Assembly (NCBI GenBank): GCA_015061605.1
Contig: SUWH01000008.1
Location: 38,614-102,613 of the forward strand
Direction of reading: 5' to 3'
DNA: 64,000 nucleotides
Source of the DNA: Lentisphaerota bacterium
Lineage (GTDB): Bacteria > Verrucomicrobiota > Lentisphaeria > Victivallales > Victivallaceae
Shown here in pieces: positions 17,066 to 29,687 of this stretch. The notes beneath the pieces are model-generated. The model saw nothing but the letters and a program-made list of their open reading frames with translations. It did not search any database and was not told the origin of the DNA. Position 1 is the stretch's first letter. Every line of letters begins with the position of its first letter. Made by a program: the position numbers and the translations under genes.

Positions 17066-18670
17066 TCACAATTCGTCCATAGCCCGGCGGATCGACCAGT
17101 AATCATTAGTGAGAATGGTGTCGATCCCGGCTACGAGATGATCGCCGACTTTCGACGGATCATCGCAGAAATACAAGTTGCAGATGATGTTGTTGGCGCG
17201 TGCCTTGTCGATCATCTCCTGTGTGTAATAGGGGGTGAAAAACTGTACTTTTTTGCACTGATATTTGATGGCGCGGTCAACGATTTCAAAGGGCTGGGGG
17301 AATGCCCCCATGCAGCGCGGGATCTGCGGAGCGTACTTTATGGCACTTTCCATAATAGTATAGTCGCCCATGAAGTAAACATGATCCTGCTGGTCATATT
17401 TTTCAAGGAGAGCAACGATAAGTTCCATCTTCTCTTTCGGGAACTCGGTGGCGCCCTCTTTTTCATCGGTTTTCAGGTGCAGATTAATAATGGCATGGCG
17501 GGCGAATTTGGCAAGCACCTCTTCAAAAGAAGCAATTTTCACTCCGGCAAAACGCTCGCCGAAACGGGAACCGAAATCAAGTTCGCGCAGTTCGGCGAAA
17601 GTTTTTTCTTCGATAAAACCGGTTCCATTGGAAACCCGCTCCAGTGCACTGTCATGGGCAACCACCGGCACACCGTCTTTGGTAAAACGGATATCCATTT
17701 CGATCTCATCAGCTCCCATGGCAACTGCGGCACCGAATGCGGCAAGGGTGTTTTCCGGCGCAACCGTTTTGAAACCGCGGTGGGCGCAGATGCGCGGATA
17801 GGGCATTTTTGCATCACTTTCAACGGTCATACTGCCGCAGGGACGGTACGCCCAGGTGGCACGCGCCTGTTCAATAAACTGGTCGTTAGGGATGAGTTTG
17901 CCGCCGAAGCTGTTGGAACGCATATACTTGTGTTTGACATCATCGACTTCGCAAGATAAAGTTCCGATGTTGTTGCCGAATTCACCGAGAATGACACCTT
18001 CCGGCGAAACGACCATGGAATTGCCGCCGGTTTCAGAATTTTCCCCCATGGAAACCGAAGCACGCAAAACGTAAGCGTTGCAGTTGAATGCAAGGTGCTG
18101 ATTCTGCATCAGCAGAATGTCTTTGCGTTCCGCGCGCTGGAAGCTGGAAACCAGTACCACATCCGGATGACAATGGGCGATATGGGAAACATATTCGCTG
18201 AAATAGGTATCGTAACAAATGAGAAACGCAAAACGGATACCGTCAACTTCAATGATTTCCGGAGCGCGGAAAGAACGGGTATACTCTTCATCAAGGAGGT
18301 TGACGTTTTTTTCGGCACGCGGCAGATGCTGTTTAAAAAAGCGTCCGGCACTGTTGCCCTGCCGGTCAAAAACTTCGGTGGTGTTGCGAAAGATTCCATT
18401 TTCCGCTTCGCAAACATAATTGACTGCCACGATGGCATCACAGCGGATAGCGGCATTGCGGGCGGCTTCGATCAGAGCGGGCGTATATCTTTGAGCAAAT
18501 GGAATACATTCTCCGACCGGGAACGCCGCCGGAGCGTTGGTATATTCCGGAGTGAGAATGATGTCGCAGGAACTGTCACAATTGTTGAGTTCGGAAATTG
18601 CAAGTTCCACCGATTTACCGGCTTCGGCACAGTTGGAACAGAACGGTATCTGGATAGCACAAAGTTTCAT
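17066..18670 (-). CDS. Fusion protein: carbon-nitrogen hydrolase (nitrilase) + glycerophosphodiester phosphodiesterase
   Basis: 534 residues in two enzyme domains. Residues 1-280 are a nitrilase-superfamily amidohydrolase with the Glu-Lys-Cys triad visible in LTPEYTN, FFKQHLPRAEKN and FLICYDTYFSEY. Residues 292-534 are a GDPD domain: ICAHRGFKTVAPENTL, GADEIEMDIRFTKDGVPVVAHD and IINLHLKT hold the metal ligands and catalytic His pair. There is no signal peptide. The fusion could hydrolyse an amide and a phosphodiester of the same compound, for example an N-acylated glycerophospho-headgroup; that is inference. It is third in an operon after lacZ and a membrane protein, with a 12-nt gap. Confidence 0.85.
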   Translation of the reverse strand: MKLCAIQIPFCSNCAEAGKSVELAISELNNCDSSCDIILTPEYTNAPAAFPVGECIPFAQRYTPALIEAARNAAIRCDAIVAVNYVCEAENGIFRNTTEVFDRQGNSAGRFFKQHLPRAEKNVNLLDEEYTRSFRAPEIIEVDGIRFAFLICYDTYFSEYVSHIAHCHPDVVLVSSFQRAERKDILLMQNQHLAFNCNAYVLRASVSMGENSETGGNSMVVSPEGVILGEFGNNIGTLSCEVDDVKHKYMRSNSFGGKLIPNDQFIEQARATWAYRPCGSMTVESDAKMPYPRICAHRGFKTVAPENTLAAFGAAVAMGADEIEMDIRFTKDGVPVVAHDSALERVSNGTGFIEEKTFAELRELDFGSRFGERFAGVKIASFEEVLAKFARHAIINLHLKTDEKEGATEFPKEKMELIVALLEKYDQQDHVYFMGDYTIMESAIKYAPQIPRCMGAFPQPFEIVDRAIKYQCKKVQFFTPYYTQEMIDKARANNIICNLYFCDDPSKVGDHLVAGIDTILTNDYWSIRRAMDEL

Positions 18671-18682
18671 ATTTAAATTCCT

Positions 18683-20275
18683 TTATGATTGTAATTGCAG
18701 CCACAGCTTTATTGTGCAAACAGCGGCCAGCACAGAAAAAACCGAATTACTCAAAATGCCGCAGAGGAAAAATCCGGCGGAAAATCCCAGCAGACAGATG
18801 ATCTCAAATCCGCTGCCGGTATTATTTCCACGGTAGCGGCTCTTGACTCCGGCAAAGGTCAACCCGGAAAAAAACAAAGCCGCCACACCGAGATACCATA
18901 CAGGCACCCTTCCGGCAGTCAGCAGAAGAAAAACTGATATGATGGAAATCATCCGCAACACCGCCGATTTAAAAGGCAATTCAGCAAAAAGCGCCGGAGC
19001 GATCAGCAAAAACAGCACACAGTTCGCACCGTAAAAATCATAATTGAAATTTATCAGAGTACCGCAGACCAGACCGAATGTCAACGCTCCGGTGGCGGCG
19101 CAGAAATATTCAGAAAGACGGGTCCTGTGCAGTGCAATCTCTGAAACGATAAGAAGTAAAACACCGATCCAGAGCAGACGGAAGTCGTTCCGTTTTCTCT
19201 GCAATGCGGAGATCTGCACATCTTTACTCTCAAATCCGGTCAATCCTCCGGCGATCGTTCCGGCAAGAAAAGCATTTCCGTTTTCATCATCAGCTCTCAA
19301 TTGGCGATATAAATTTTCATCAATGGTCTCCGGGGTAAAGAACAATGGAGCTTTCTTATCCGGCACGGCTGCCGCATAAATATCCCCCCCTGCCCCGCCG
19401 GGCAGAGTGCGCCAGTGCAGATTCGGGAAATTGCGGCAGTAACGCTGCGGAACGATCAACACTCCGCCCGGAGCAAGTGCGCCGGTCAACCGTTCTCCGG
19501 CGGCGGACATCGCACTTGAAAAATGTTCGGCAATGATCACATCATATTTACGGTGCAGCAGTTTCCCCGGGGAAATCACATCCGCCTTTGAAAGCAGCAG
19601 ATACTCCGGACGCAATTCAGGCGGTGTCACATTACGCGAAATCAGCAGAACCGCAGGTTTTTCTTTACTGCTCAATCCGAAACTGCAGATCCGGGTCAAC
19701 CGTTCCATTCCGCCTTTGCCGTTCTCCTGCGACCGTTTGAAAATAAGTGGATGCTCAAAAATCAACATCGCAAAAAGTGCCGCAACGAACAGATTGAAAA
19801 CAACCGCCATCACCCGCTGACATGAGGTTCTCAAACGCTTGCGGTAACGGTTGAAAAGGAAATAAAATGTTCCTGACAGCAATAATGAAGCTGTCGCCAG
19901 CTCAAATACACTTCCGAGCACCGCTCCGGCAATAAATCCGGCAAAAAAAGTTCCGCTGTATTTACCGCGCCGTCCCGGGATCTCCATGCTGCCGGTAAAA
20001 AATGCCGCGGGCCAGAGCAGGTTAAAATTCAGATAGGACGAACAGGCAATGTACCAGATACCGAGTTTTCCAAAAACAGTTCCGGGAAGTTTACGGAAAA
20101 TCACACCGGCGGCAAAAGCAGCAATAACCAGTGCCGTACCGGAATAAATATCTTCCAATCCGGCAATGCAATGCAGCCAGAATCCTCCCAGCAGTACACC
20201 GGAGACAAACGGAGCACATTTTATTGCTGTCCGCAAAAAACGGCGGCGCAAAATGGAAAATTTGACAGCAAACAT
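18683..20275 (-). CDS. Polytopic membrane protein with a degenerate methyltransferase-like middle
   Basis: 530 residues. Six or so membrane helices fill the first 175 residues and about seven the last 165. Between them a soluble stretch (about 190-340) reads KPAVLLISRNV, YDVIIAEHFSSAMSAAGERLTGALAPGGVLIVPQ, the end of a Rossmann-type methyltransferase fold like the membrane-bound spermidine-synthase relatives. The usual GxGxG loop is absent, so activity is doubtful. Gaps of 12 nt on both sides tie it to lacZ and the nitrilase-GDPD gene. No known role. Confidence 0.5.
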   Translation of the reverse strand: MFAVKFSILRRRFLRTAIKCAPFVSGVLLGGFWLHCIAGLEDIYSGTALVIAAFAAGVIFRKLPGTVFGKLGIWYIACSSYLNFNLLWPAAFFTGSMEIPGRRGKYSGTFFAGFIAGAVLGSVFELATASLLLSGTFYFLFNRYRKRLRTSCQRVMAVVFNLFVAALFAMLIFEHPLIFKRSQENGKGGMERLTRICSFGLSSKEKPAVLLISRNVTPPELRPEYLLLSKADVISPGKLLHRKYDVIIAEHFSSAMSAAGERLTGALAPGGVLIVPQRYCRNFPNLHWRTLPGGAGGDIYAAAVPDKKAPLFFTPETIDENLYRQLRADDENGNAFLAGTIAGGLTGFESKDVQISALQRKRNDFRLLWIGVLLLIVSEIALHRTRLSEYFCAATGALTFGLVCGTLINFNYDFYGANCVLFLLIAPALFAELPFKSAVLRMISIISVFLLLTAGRVPVWYLGVAALFFSGLTFAGVKSRYRGNNTGSGFEIICLLGFSAGFFLCGILSNSVFSVLAAVCTIKLWLQLQS

Positions 20276-20287
20276 ATGTTATTACAT

Positions 20288-23561
<3,274 letters not shown>

Positions 23562-23595
23562 GGTATAATAATCATATATTTTTGCTGAAAACCAT

Positions 23596-23624
23596 TTGAG
23601 AAATACGATATTCAATGCTATTTT
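23596..23624 (+). promoter_or_regulatory. Promoter for the flippase-like/MetF-like pair
   Basis: TTGAGA, 17 nt, TATTTT, about 30 nt before the first ATG. Confidence 0.55.
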
Positions 23625-23652
23625 ATATAATCGGCATCATCTTTAACCCCGG

Positions 23653-24711
23653 ATGGAAGAAATGACAAAACAGAATGAAAAAATTTCCCGACTGCTCAAA
23701 ACAGTTTTACGGATGTTTTTTGCCGTTTCCATCATTGGCGGTCTTATTTGGTTTCACCGGAAACAACTGCTGCACTGCCTCGTTTCATTTGATTACCGTT
23801 TCGTTCTTCCGGCGCTGCTTTGTTACTTTTTGCAAATAGCAGCCGGAGCCTGGAGATGGCGTCGTCTGGCATTGCTGCAAGGCTTCAATTTATCCGGATT
23901 TGAAGCATTTTCCCTGACGATGCAAGGCTGCTTCTTTTCTCTGGTCATTCCCGGTGGTGCGATTGGGGGAGATGTGGTCAAAATGGGACTTCTTGCCCAA
24001 AGGCGGCAGCCGGGCAGCCGCGCCGAAGGCATTTTCACCATATTCATGGACCGGATCACCGGCATGATCGCTCTGTTTGCATTGGCAATCCTCCTTCTGC
24101 TGAAATTTTTCCCGAAGATACCGGAAATGCAAATACCGGGCATATCGATCAACACCTCCGGAATACAATTGGCAGCACTGGGGGTCCTGCTGTTGTGTAC
24201 TGCCGGAATCACGGCGGGGATCGCGGTATTTTTTCACCGTTTTCTGCGAAAAACACCGGGAATAAACTGGATTTTGGAAAAAATCGACAGCCGTTTCAAC
24301 AATATGGCGTCCCGGATGACCGCAATGGCCGATGAATACGCGAAGTACCCGGGGACAGTAGCATTGCTTACCGTTGCGAGCATATTTTTTGTACATCTTG
24401 TATTGACTCTACCGCTCTGTTTTCTGCTTGCCGGAGCGGGGGTCGACCTGAATATGGAGATGCTCATATTGACCGCCACGGCAGTAACTGTCGGCAACAT
24501 TGCCGGCTTGATACCGCTCACTCCGGGAGGGATCGGGTTGCGGGATTTGACCATCATCGCCATTTTAAGTGCCGGTGGAATAAATGCCGGAACCGGAGAA
24601 GCAGCCCAGTTGATGTCGACCGGATTATATGTAATTGTCAACTTATGCGGCGGATTTTTCTTTGCCTTTGACGGCAGCCGTATCCATTCAACGGGAAATA
24701 GAAATGAGTGA
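23653..24711 (+). CDS. LPG-synthase/AglD-like transmembrane protein (UPF0104)
   Basis: 352 residues with eight or so hydrophobic helices. The motifs GCFFSLVIPGGAIGGDVVKM, FMDRITGMIALF and IPLTPGGIGLRDL identify the UPF0104 family, related to the membrane half of lysylphosphatidylglycerol synthase (MprF) and AglD. The soluble transferase half of MprF is absent, so a lipid-flipping or scaffold role is likelier than aminoacylation. An alternative ATG lies at 23662; neither start has a strong ribosome site. The stop overlaps the next gene by 8 nt. Confidence 0.78.
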   Translation: MEEMTKQNEKISRLLKTVLRMFFAVSIIGGLIWFHRKQLLHCLVSFDYRFVLPALLCYFLQIAAGAWRWRRLALLQGFNLSGFEAFSLTMQGCFFSLVIPGGAIGGDVVKMGLLAQRRQPGSRAEGIFTIFMDRITGMIALFALAILLLLKFFPKIPEMQIPGISINTSGIQLAALGVLLLCTAGITAGIAVFFHRFLRKTPGINWILEKIDSRFNNMASRMTAMADEYAKYPGTVALLTVASIFFVHLVLTLPLCFLLAGAGVDLNMEMLILTATAVTVGNIAGLIPLTPGGIGLRDLTIIAILSAGGINAGTGEAAQLMSTGLYVIVNLCGGFFFAFDGSRIHSTGNRNE

Positions 24712-26092
24712 AATACAACTTAACATAGCTTTGGAAAAAAAATGCAATCCGCTGCGCAAGGCATTATCTGACGGAAAATTCGTTTTCCTTGCCGAGTGCC
24801 GTATCCCGGAAGATGAACGGACTCTGGATGCGGTCGGAGAACGCCTGCTCCCGCTCGCCGAAAAGATGTGGAGTTTTGATGACCTCTACGGCGGGCTGGC
24901 AGTTCTTGATCAACCGGACGCGCCCTTTTCCCCGGTGGAATTTGCCTCCGTTTTGCCTGAAGAGTTCCGGAACCGCAACTGTTTTTACATTTCCGGTTCC
25001 GGTAAAACACCGGAGGATATCAAACGGGAACTTACTGTCGCCGCCGCCAACAATATCGAAAACCTCGTTGCCGTTTCCGGCAATGCCTGGGGTGAAAACG
25101 TCAAAATGTGCCGAGCCAGAAACTATACCGGAACCATCCGGATCCTCGAAGCGATGAAACGCGCTGATTCATTCTGGTTCGGAGCGACGGTAAATCCATT
25201 CCAATACCGGGCAAAAACGATGTTGGGAACCCTCGGTTACTTACGCAAAAAACTGCTTGCCGGAGCTGAATTCACCGTCATCCAGTCCGGGTGGGATATG
25301 CTGCAAAACCAGAATCTTTCATGGTATATGCTCCGCAATGGTATCTACATCCCGCAAATAGTCAGGCTGACTTTCCTTTCTCCGGAAAAAATCGAAAATA
25401 TCGTTGCCGGTAAAGTTCCCGGGATCACCATTTGCAAAGAGTTCCGCAAGCAGCTCGAACAGGAACTTTGCGGCAGCAGCGCCCAGTTTGAAGCAGCTCA
25501 ATACCGCAGATTGGAACTTCAAGTCGCCGGAGCGCGGCTGATGGGAGCAAGCGGAGTTCAGATAAGCGGTGTCAACTATCCGGGAAAAGCGGAAATCATC
25601 GCCCGCCGCATCCGTTCCGCGCTCGATGAGTTCAAAGATTTCAACCACTGGCTGGATGAATACCACCGTTATCAGGCCGAGGCGGAGATGAGCACTTCAG
25701 TCCGGACTTTCCGGCTTTATGATCGCATCCTGCGCCGCGACTATCCGTTTGATGAACCGCCGTCAGGCAAGGATGCAGAGATCCAGCCGTTGTCAAAACG
25801 GGAGAGATTCAACCGCAAAGTCTGCAAACTTTTGTTTTCCAACGCCGACCGTCAACGCGCCGGGCGAGACAGATTGCTGAAAAAGATTTTTGCCTCCTGC
25901 CGCTCCTGCAAAAAATGCACTCTGCCGCAACACCATTTTGTCTGTGTGGAAAACTGTCCGAAACATCTTGAACACGGTCCATGCGGCGGCGTCAAAGAGG
26001 ACGGACAGTGCGAAATCGGCAGCTTTGAATGTGTCCATGTAAAAATTGTCCGCTTTTCTTCGCATGAAAAGTCCGGTTTTGATTTGGAATAG
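24704..26092 (+). CDS. Methylenetetrahydrofolate reductase-like protein with C-terminal MTHFR_C (MetV-type) Cys domain
   Basis: 462 residues. The first 350 look like a divergent MetF TIM barrel (VFLAECRIPEDERTLDAV, AANNIENLVAVSG, FWFGATVNPF, GAEFTVIQSGWD). The last 90 hold a Cys-rich module: CRSCKKCTLPQHHFVCVENCPK, then GPCGG. This is the MTHFR C-terminal domain that in acetogens is the separate MetV subunit. It probably reduces methylene-THF or passes electrons to it. It overlaps the flippase-like gene by 8 nt. The nearby RpiB-GlyA fusion supports a one-carbon role. Confidence 0.75.
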   Translation: MSEIQLNIALEKKCNPLRKALSDGKFVFLAECRIPEDERTLDAVGERLLPLAEKMWSFDDLYGGLAVLDQPDAPFSPVEFASVLPEEFRNRNCFYISGSGKTPEDIKRELTVAAANNIENLVAVSGNAWGENVKMCRARNYTGTIRILEAMKRADSFWFGATVNPFQYRAKTMLGTLGYLRKKLLAGAEFTVIQSGWDMLQNQNLSWYMLRNGIYIPQIVRLTFLSPEKIENIVAGKVPGITICKEFRKQLEQELCGSSAQFEAAQYRRLELQVAGARLMGASGVQISGVNYPGKAEIIARRIRSALDEFKDFNHWLDEYHRYQAEAEMSTSVRTFRLYDRILRRDYPFDEPPSGKDAEIQPLSKRERFNRKVCKLLFSNADRQRAGRDRLLKKIFASCRSCKKCTLPQHHFVCVENCPKHLEHGPCGGVKEDGQCEIGSFECVHVKIVRFSSHEKSGFDLE

Positions 26093-26112
26093 TGACAAAT
26101 ATGCGCTATATT
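26084..26112 (+). promoter_or_regulatory. Promoter for the phosphatase/rpiB-glyA/serS cluster
   Basis: TTGGAA, 17 nt, TATATT, starting inside the last codons of the MetF-like gene. Confidence 0.7.
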
Positions 26113-26148
26113 ATATAAGATAATGTTTTTTCAGGAAAGAAAATCTGT

Positions 26149-26601
26149 ATGACCGTATTGTTTGTTTGCACCGGAAATACCTGCCGCAGTCCGATGGCAG
26201 AGTTGTTTTTGCGTGCGGAACTTGCCAAACGCGGCATGACACACATCAATGTGCGTTCTGCCGGGCTGGGCGCTTATGCAAACGATACCATAAGTATCAA
26301 TGCCGCCGCCGTGATGGCAGAATACGGTATAGATGCTTCAACTTTTCGCAGTACCCGTTTGACAACTGAACTGGTCAGCTGTTGTGACTTTATCTTTACG
26401 ATGACAGACCATCACCGCCGTGCCATCGTTCAGTCGTTGCCGGATCATGCAGAAAAAACTGCGACCCTGCTTGCCGGAAAAGATGTTCCGGATCCATTCG
26501 GCGGTTCGGTTGCGGAATACAAACAGGTGTTTGAAACGATGCGCCCGGCTCTGCTGGAGCTGGCAAACAAAATAGAAACAAACAGTTTAACAACTTATTA
26601 A
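26149..26601 (+). CDS. Low-molecular-weight phosphatase, YwlE-type protein-arginine phosphatase-like
   Basis: 150 residues. The P-loop CTGNTCRS (Cys7, Thr11, Arg13) opens the protein, and DVPDPFGG near residue 120 supplies the general-acid Asp. Thr at the fourth loop position is the mark of arginine phosphatases such as B. subtilis YwlE, as opposed to Ile/Leu in tyrosine phosphatases. It would remove phosphate from phospho-arginine in proteins, although no McsB kinase is visible here. The order ywlE, rpiB, glyA is also found in Bacillus, which supports orthology. Confidence 0.85.
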   Translation: MTVLFVCTGNTCRSPMAELFLRAELAKRGMTHINVRSAGLGAYANDTISINAAAVMAEYGIDASTFRSTRLTTELVSCCDFIFTMTDHHRRAIVQSLPDHAEKTATLLAGKDVPDPFGGSVAEYKQVFETMRPALLELANKIETNSLTTY

Positions 26602-26626
26602 TAATCAATTTGAAAGGTTTATCGCT

Positions 26627-28342
26627 ATGAACGGAATCAAAGATTTCCCCGCCAACGGAATCACCATCGCCATCGCCGCTGATCACGGTGGTTTTGCGCT
26701 GAAACAGACACTTTCTGCTGCTGTTTCCGCCATGGGATGCAAAGTTATCGATTTCGGAACCGCGTCTGCTGAAAAATGCGACTATCCGGATTTCGGTGCG
26801 CCCGCCGCGCTGGCTGTCGCTGACGGCAAAGCCGACTGCTGCATCCTCATCTGCCGTTCCGGAATCGGCATGAGCATCATTGCCAACCGTTTCCACGGTG
26901 TTCGCGCCGTCATCGGCACCGATGAGGAAAGCCTCAAAAAATCCCGTCAGCACAACTGCGCCAACGCTCTCATTATCGGAGCAGACAACACTGATGCCGC
27001 AACCGCGGAAAAACTGGTCAAAGCATTCCTCAGTACTCCGTTCAGCAACGAAGAACGCCACACCGCCCGCCTCGTAAAAGTCGAACAGAAAACCTATGAC
27101 GATATTGCCGCCGTCCGCGTCGCCGACCCTGAAATCGCCGCCATGATCGACGCCGAAGCCATCCGTCAGCGCGACGGCATCGAACTTATCGCCAGTGAAA
27201 ACTTCGCCAGTTGCGCCGTCCGCGCCGCCCAGGGTTCTGTCCTCACCAATAAATACGCCGAAGGCTACTCCGGCAAACGTTACTACAACGGCTGCGAATT
27301 CATCGATCAGGTTGAAACACTTGCCATCGAACGCGCTAAAAAACTTTTCGGTGCTGAAGCCGCCAACGTTCAGCCCCACTCCGGCAGCGGAGCCAATCAG
27401 GCGATCTACACCGCACTCTGCCAGCCCGGCGATACCGTGCTTGCCATGAGCCTCGACCACGGCGGCCACCTCACCCACGGTCACCCGCTCAACTTCTCCG
27501 GTAAACTGTACAATATGGTTCCCTACGGTGTCAACCGCGAAACCGAACAGATCGACTACGATGAAGTCGAAAAACTCGCCATCGAATGCAAACCCCGCAT
27601 GATCCTCGCCGGTGCCAGTGCCTATCCGCGTATCATCGACTTCCCGCGTCTGCGTGAGATCGCTGATAAAGTCGGTGCCCTGCTCTTTGTTGACATGGCT
27701 CACATCGCAGGTCTGGTCGCCGCCGGCGAACATCCCAGCCCGGTCCCCTATGCCGATGTGGTCACCACTACCACTCACAAAACTCTGCGCGGACCGCGCG
27801 GCGGACTTATCCTCGGTAAAGAAGAGTACATCAAAGCGATCAACTCCGCCGTCTTCCCCGGACTTCAGGGCGGACCGCTGGAACACGTCATCGCCGCCAA
27901 AGCGGTCTGCTTCGGCGAAGCACTCAAACCGGAATTCAAAGCCTATCAGCATCAGGTCAAACTCAATGCCGCAAAGCTCGCTGCCGAACTGCAGAACCGC
28001 GGTTTCCGCATCGTTTCCGGCGGTACTGACAACCACCTCGCGCTGATCGACCTGCGACCCAAAAACGCCACCGGTAAAGCGGTCGCCAACGCTCTGGATA
28101 TCGCTCACATCACCGCCAACAAAAATATGATCCCCTTCGATCCGGAAAAACCCTTCGTCACCAGCGGTATCCGTATCGGTACCCCGGCAATCACCACCCG
28201 CGGACTCAAGGAAGCAGAAATGGTCAAAGTCGCTGAATTCATCGACCGTGCCGTTGCCGTCCGCGATGATGAAGCCGCACTCCGTGCCATCGGTCAGGAA
28301 GTCACCGAATTCATGGCCGCCTTTCCGATGCCTCTGTTCTGA
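26627..28342 (+). CDS. glyA: Fusion protein: ribose-5-phosphate isomerase B + serine hydroxymethyltransferase
   Basis: 571 residues carrying two complete enzymes. Residues 10-150 are Rpi[13 protein letters not shown], the catalytic Cys in [13 protein letters not shown] and [14 protein letters not shown]. Residues 157-571 are Gly[29 protein letters not shown], and the PLP lysine in [14 protein letters not shown]. It would interconvert ribose- and ribulose-5-phosphate and make glycine plus methylene-THF from serine. There is no internal stop or frameshift. In RpiB the residue after the catalytic Cys is Arg instead of the usual Gly. AAAGG lies upstream; serS follows after 25 nt. Confidence 0.95.
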   Translation: MNGIKDFPANGITIAIAADHGGFALKQTLSAAVSAMGCKVIDFGTASAEKCDYPDFGAPAALAVADGKADCCILICRSGIGMSIIANRFHGVRAVIGTDEESLKKSRQHNCANALIIGADNTDAATAEKLVKAFLSTPFSNEERHTARLVKVEQKTYDDIAAVRVADPEIAAMIDAEAIRQRDGIELIASENFASCAVRAAQGSVLTNKYAEGYSGKRYYNGCEFIDQVETLAIERAKKLFGAEAANVQPHSGSGANQAIYTALCQPGDTVLAMSLDHGGHLTHGHPLNFSGKLYNMVPYGVNRETEQIDYDEVEKLAIECKPRMILAGASAYPRIIDFPRLREIADKVGALLFVDMAHIAGLVAAGEHPSPVPYADVVTTTTHKTLRGPRGGLILGKEEYIKAINSAVFPGLQGGPLEHVIAAKAVCFGEALKPEFKAYQHQVKLNAAKLAAELQNRGFRIVSGGTDNHLALIDLRPKNATGKAVANALDIAHITANKNMIPFDPEKPFVTSGIRIGTPAITTRGLKEAEMVKVAEFIDRAVAVRDDEAALRAIGQEVTEFMAAFPMPLF

Positions 28343-28367
28343 AATCTAATTTTGGAGAATAAATAAA

Positions 28368-29612
28368 ATGATCGATATCAAACTTATCCGCGAAAATGCG
28401 GAAATGCTTCAGGAAAACTGTCAGCGCCGCGGCTATCCCATCGATATGGAAGGTCTGGTCAAACTGGATGCCGACTGCCGCGCCCTCGGCGTTGAGATCG
28501 AAACTCTGCGCAGCGAACGCAACCGCTTGAGCAAAGAATGCGCCGCCAATCCCGAAGCCCGCGACCGGGTCAAACAGATCAAACTCCAGCTCGGTGAGAA
28601 AGAAAACAAATTCGATGCTTTGCAGGAACGCATCCGTCAGGTGTTGATCCGGATGCCGAATTTGCTTGCCGATGATGTGCCCGACGGCACCGATGACACC
28701 GGCAATGTGGAAATCAAAAAAGTCGGCACTATCCCGACCTTCGACTTCCCGATCAAAGACCACCAGCAGCTCGGCGAAGATCTCGACATCCTCGACATCG
28801 CCCGGGGAGCCAAAGTTGCCCAGACCGGTTTTTATTACTGGAAAGGTCAGGGAGCTATGCTCGCGCAGGCGTTCTTCTTCTGGGTGCAGAAGTTCCTCGT
28901 TGAACGCGGTTTCACCATGTTCATGACTCCGTGTGCTGCCAAGGAGCGCACCCTTTTCGGTACCGGTTACCTCCCCTTCTTCGCCGATCAGACCTACAAT
29001 CTTACCGGTGAAGACCTCGCCCTTATCGGAACCAGTGAACAGACTCTTGTAGGTTATCACGCTGACGACGTGCTTGACGGCGCTGAACTGCCGCTGTGCT
29101 ACACCGCCTACACTCCCTGTTTCCGTACTGAAGCAGGAAGCTACGGCCGCGCTTCCCGTGGTATTTTCCGTGTGCATCAGTTCCACAAAGTCGAACAGAT
29201 CATCTTCTGCAAACCCGAAGACTCCGTGAAATACCACGAATTCTGTCTGGAAAATGAAGAAGCTCTGCTTCAGGCGCTCGGTCTTCCCTACCATGTGGTC
29301 AATGTCTGCGTCGGCGACCTCGGTGCACCGGGATACAAGAAGTATGATATCGAAGCCTACTTCCCCAGCTTCGGCGGATACCGCGAAGTTACCAGCAACA
29401 CCAACTTGACCAGTTTCCAGAGCCGCCGTCTGAATATCCGTTACAAAGACGGTGCCGAACGCGACTTCGTCCATACCATCAGCGCGACTGCCGCGACTGA
29501 CCGTATGATCATCTGCATTCTGGAAAACTTCCAGCAGCCCGATGGAACTGTCATCGTTCCGGAAGTGCTGCGTCCTTACACCGGCTTTGATAGAATCACG
29601 CCCAAAAAGTGA
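28368..29612 (+). CDS. serS: Seryl-tRNA synthetase
   Basis: 414 residues, normal length. An N-terminal coiled-coil arm (about 1-110, tRNA binding) precedes the class II core. Motif 2 is CFRTEAGSYGRASRGIFRVHQFHKVEQ and motif 3 ends SNTNLTSFQSRRLNIRY ... TISATAATDRMIICILENFQ. It charges tRNA-Ser with serine. In the usual enzyme motif 3 reads GTAVA-type, so ATAATDRM is a slight deviation. A hairpin terminator lies 22 nt after the stop. Confidence 0.97.
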   Translation: MIDIKLIRENAEMLQENCQRRGYPIDMEGLVKLDADCRALGVEIETLRSERNRLSKECAANPEARDRVKQIKLQLGEKENKFDALQERIRQVLIRMPNLLADDVPDGTDDTGNVEIKKVGTIPTFDFPIKDHQQLGEDLDILDIARGAKVAQTGFYYWKGQGAMLAQAFFFWVQKFLVERGFTMFMTPCAAKERTLFGTGYLPFFADQTYNLTGEDLALIGTSEQTLVGYHADDVLDGAELPLCYTAYTPCFRTEAGSYGRASRGIFRVHQFHKVEQIIFCKPEDSVKYHEFCLENEEALLQALGLPYHVVNVCVGDLGAPGYKKYDIEAYFPSFGGYREVTSNTNLTSFQSRRLNIRYKDGAERDFVHTISATAATDRMIICILENFQQPDGTVIVPEVLRPYTGFDRITPKK

Positions 29613-29633
29613 GTTGTTTTTCAAAATGAACAG

Positions 29634-29665
29634 AACGGGACAGTGAACTTCACCGTCCCGTTTTC
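29634..29665 (+). terminator. Terminator after serS
   Basis: AACGGGAC pairs with GTCCCGTT, with inner GTGAA/TTCAC pairing, followed by TTTT. Confidence 0.75.
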
Positions 29666-29687
29666 TGTATATAAAAGGATTGAAAAT

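Noticed and set aside
26396..28108. 570-codon open frame on the minus strand
   Set aside because: It is antisense to the RpiB-GlyA fusion, has a shadow composition (Phe/Gly/Val-rich repeats), no ribosome site and no family resemblance. It arises from C-ending codon bias of the real gene.
28311..29624. 437-codon minus-strand frame
   Set aside because: Antisense shadow of serS.
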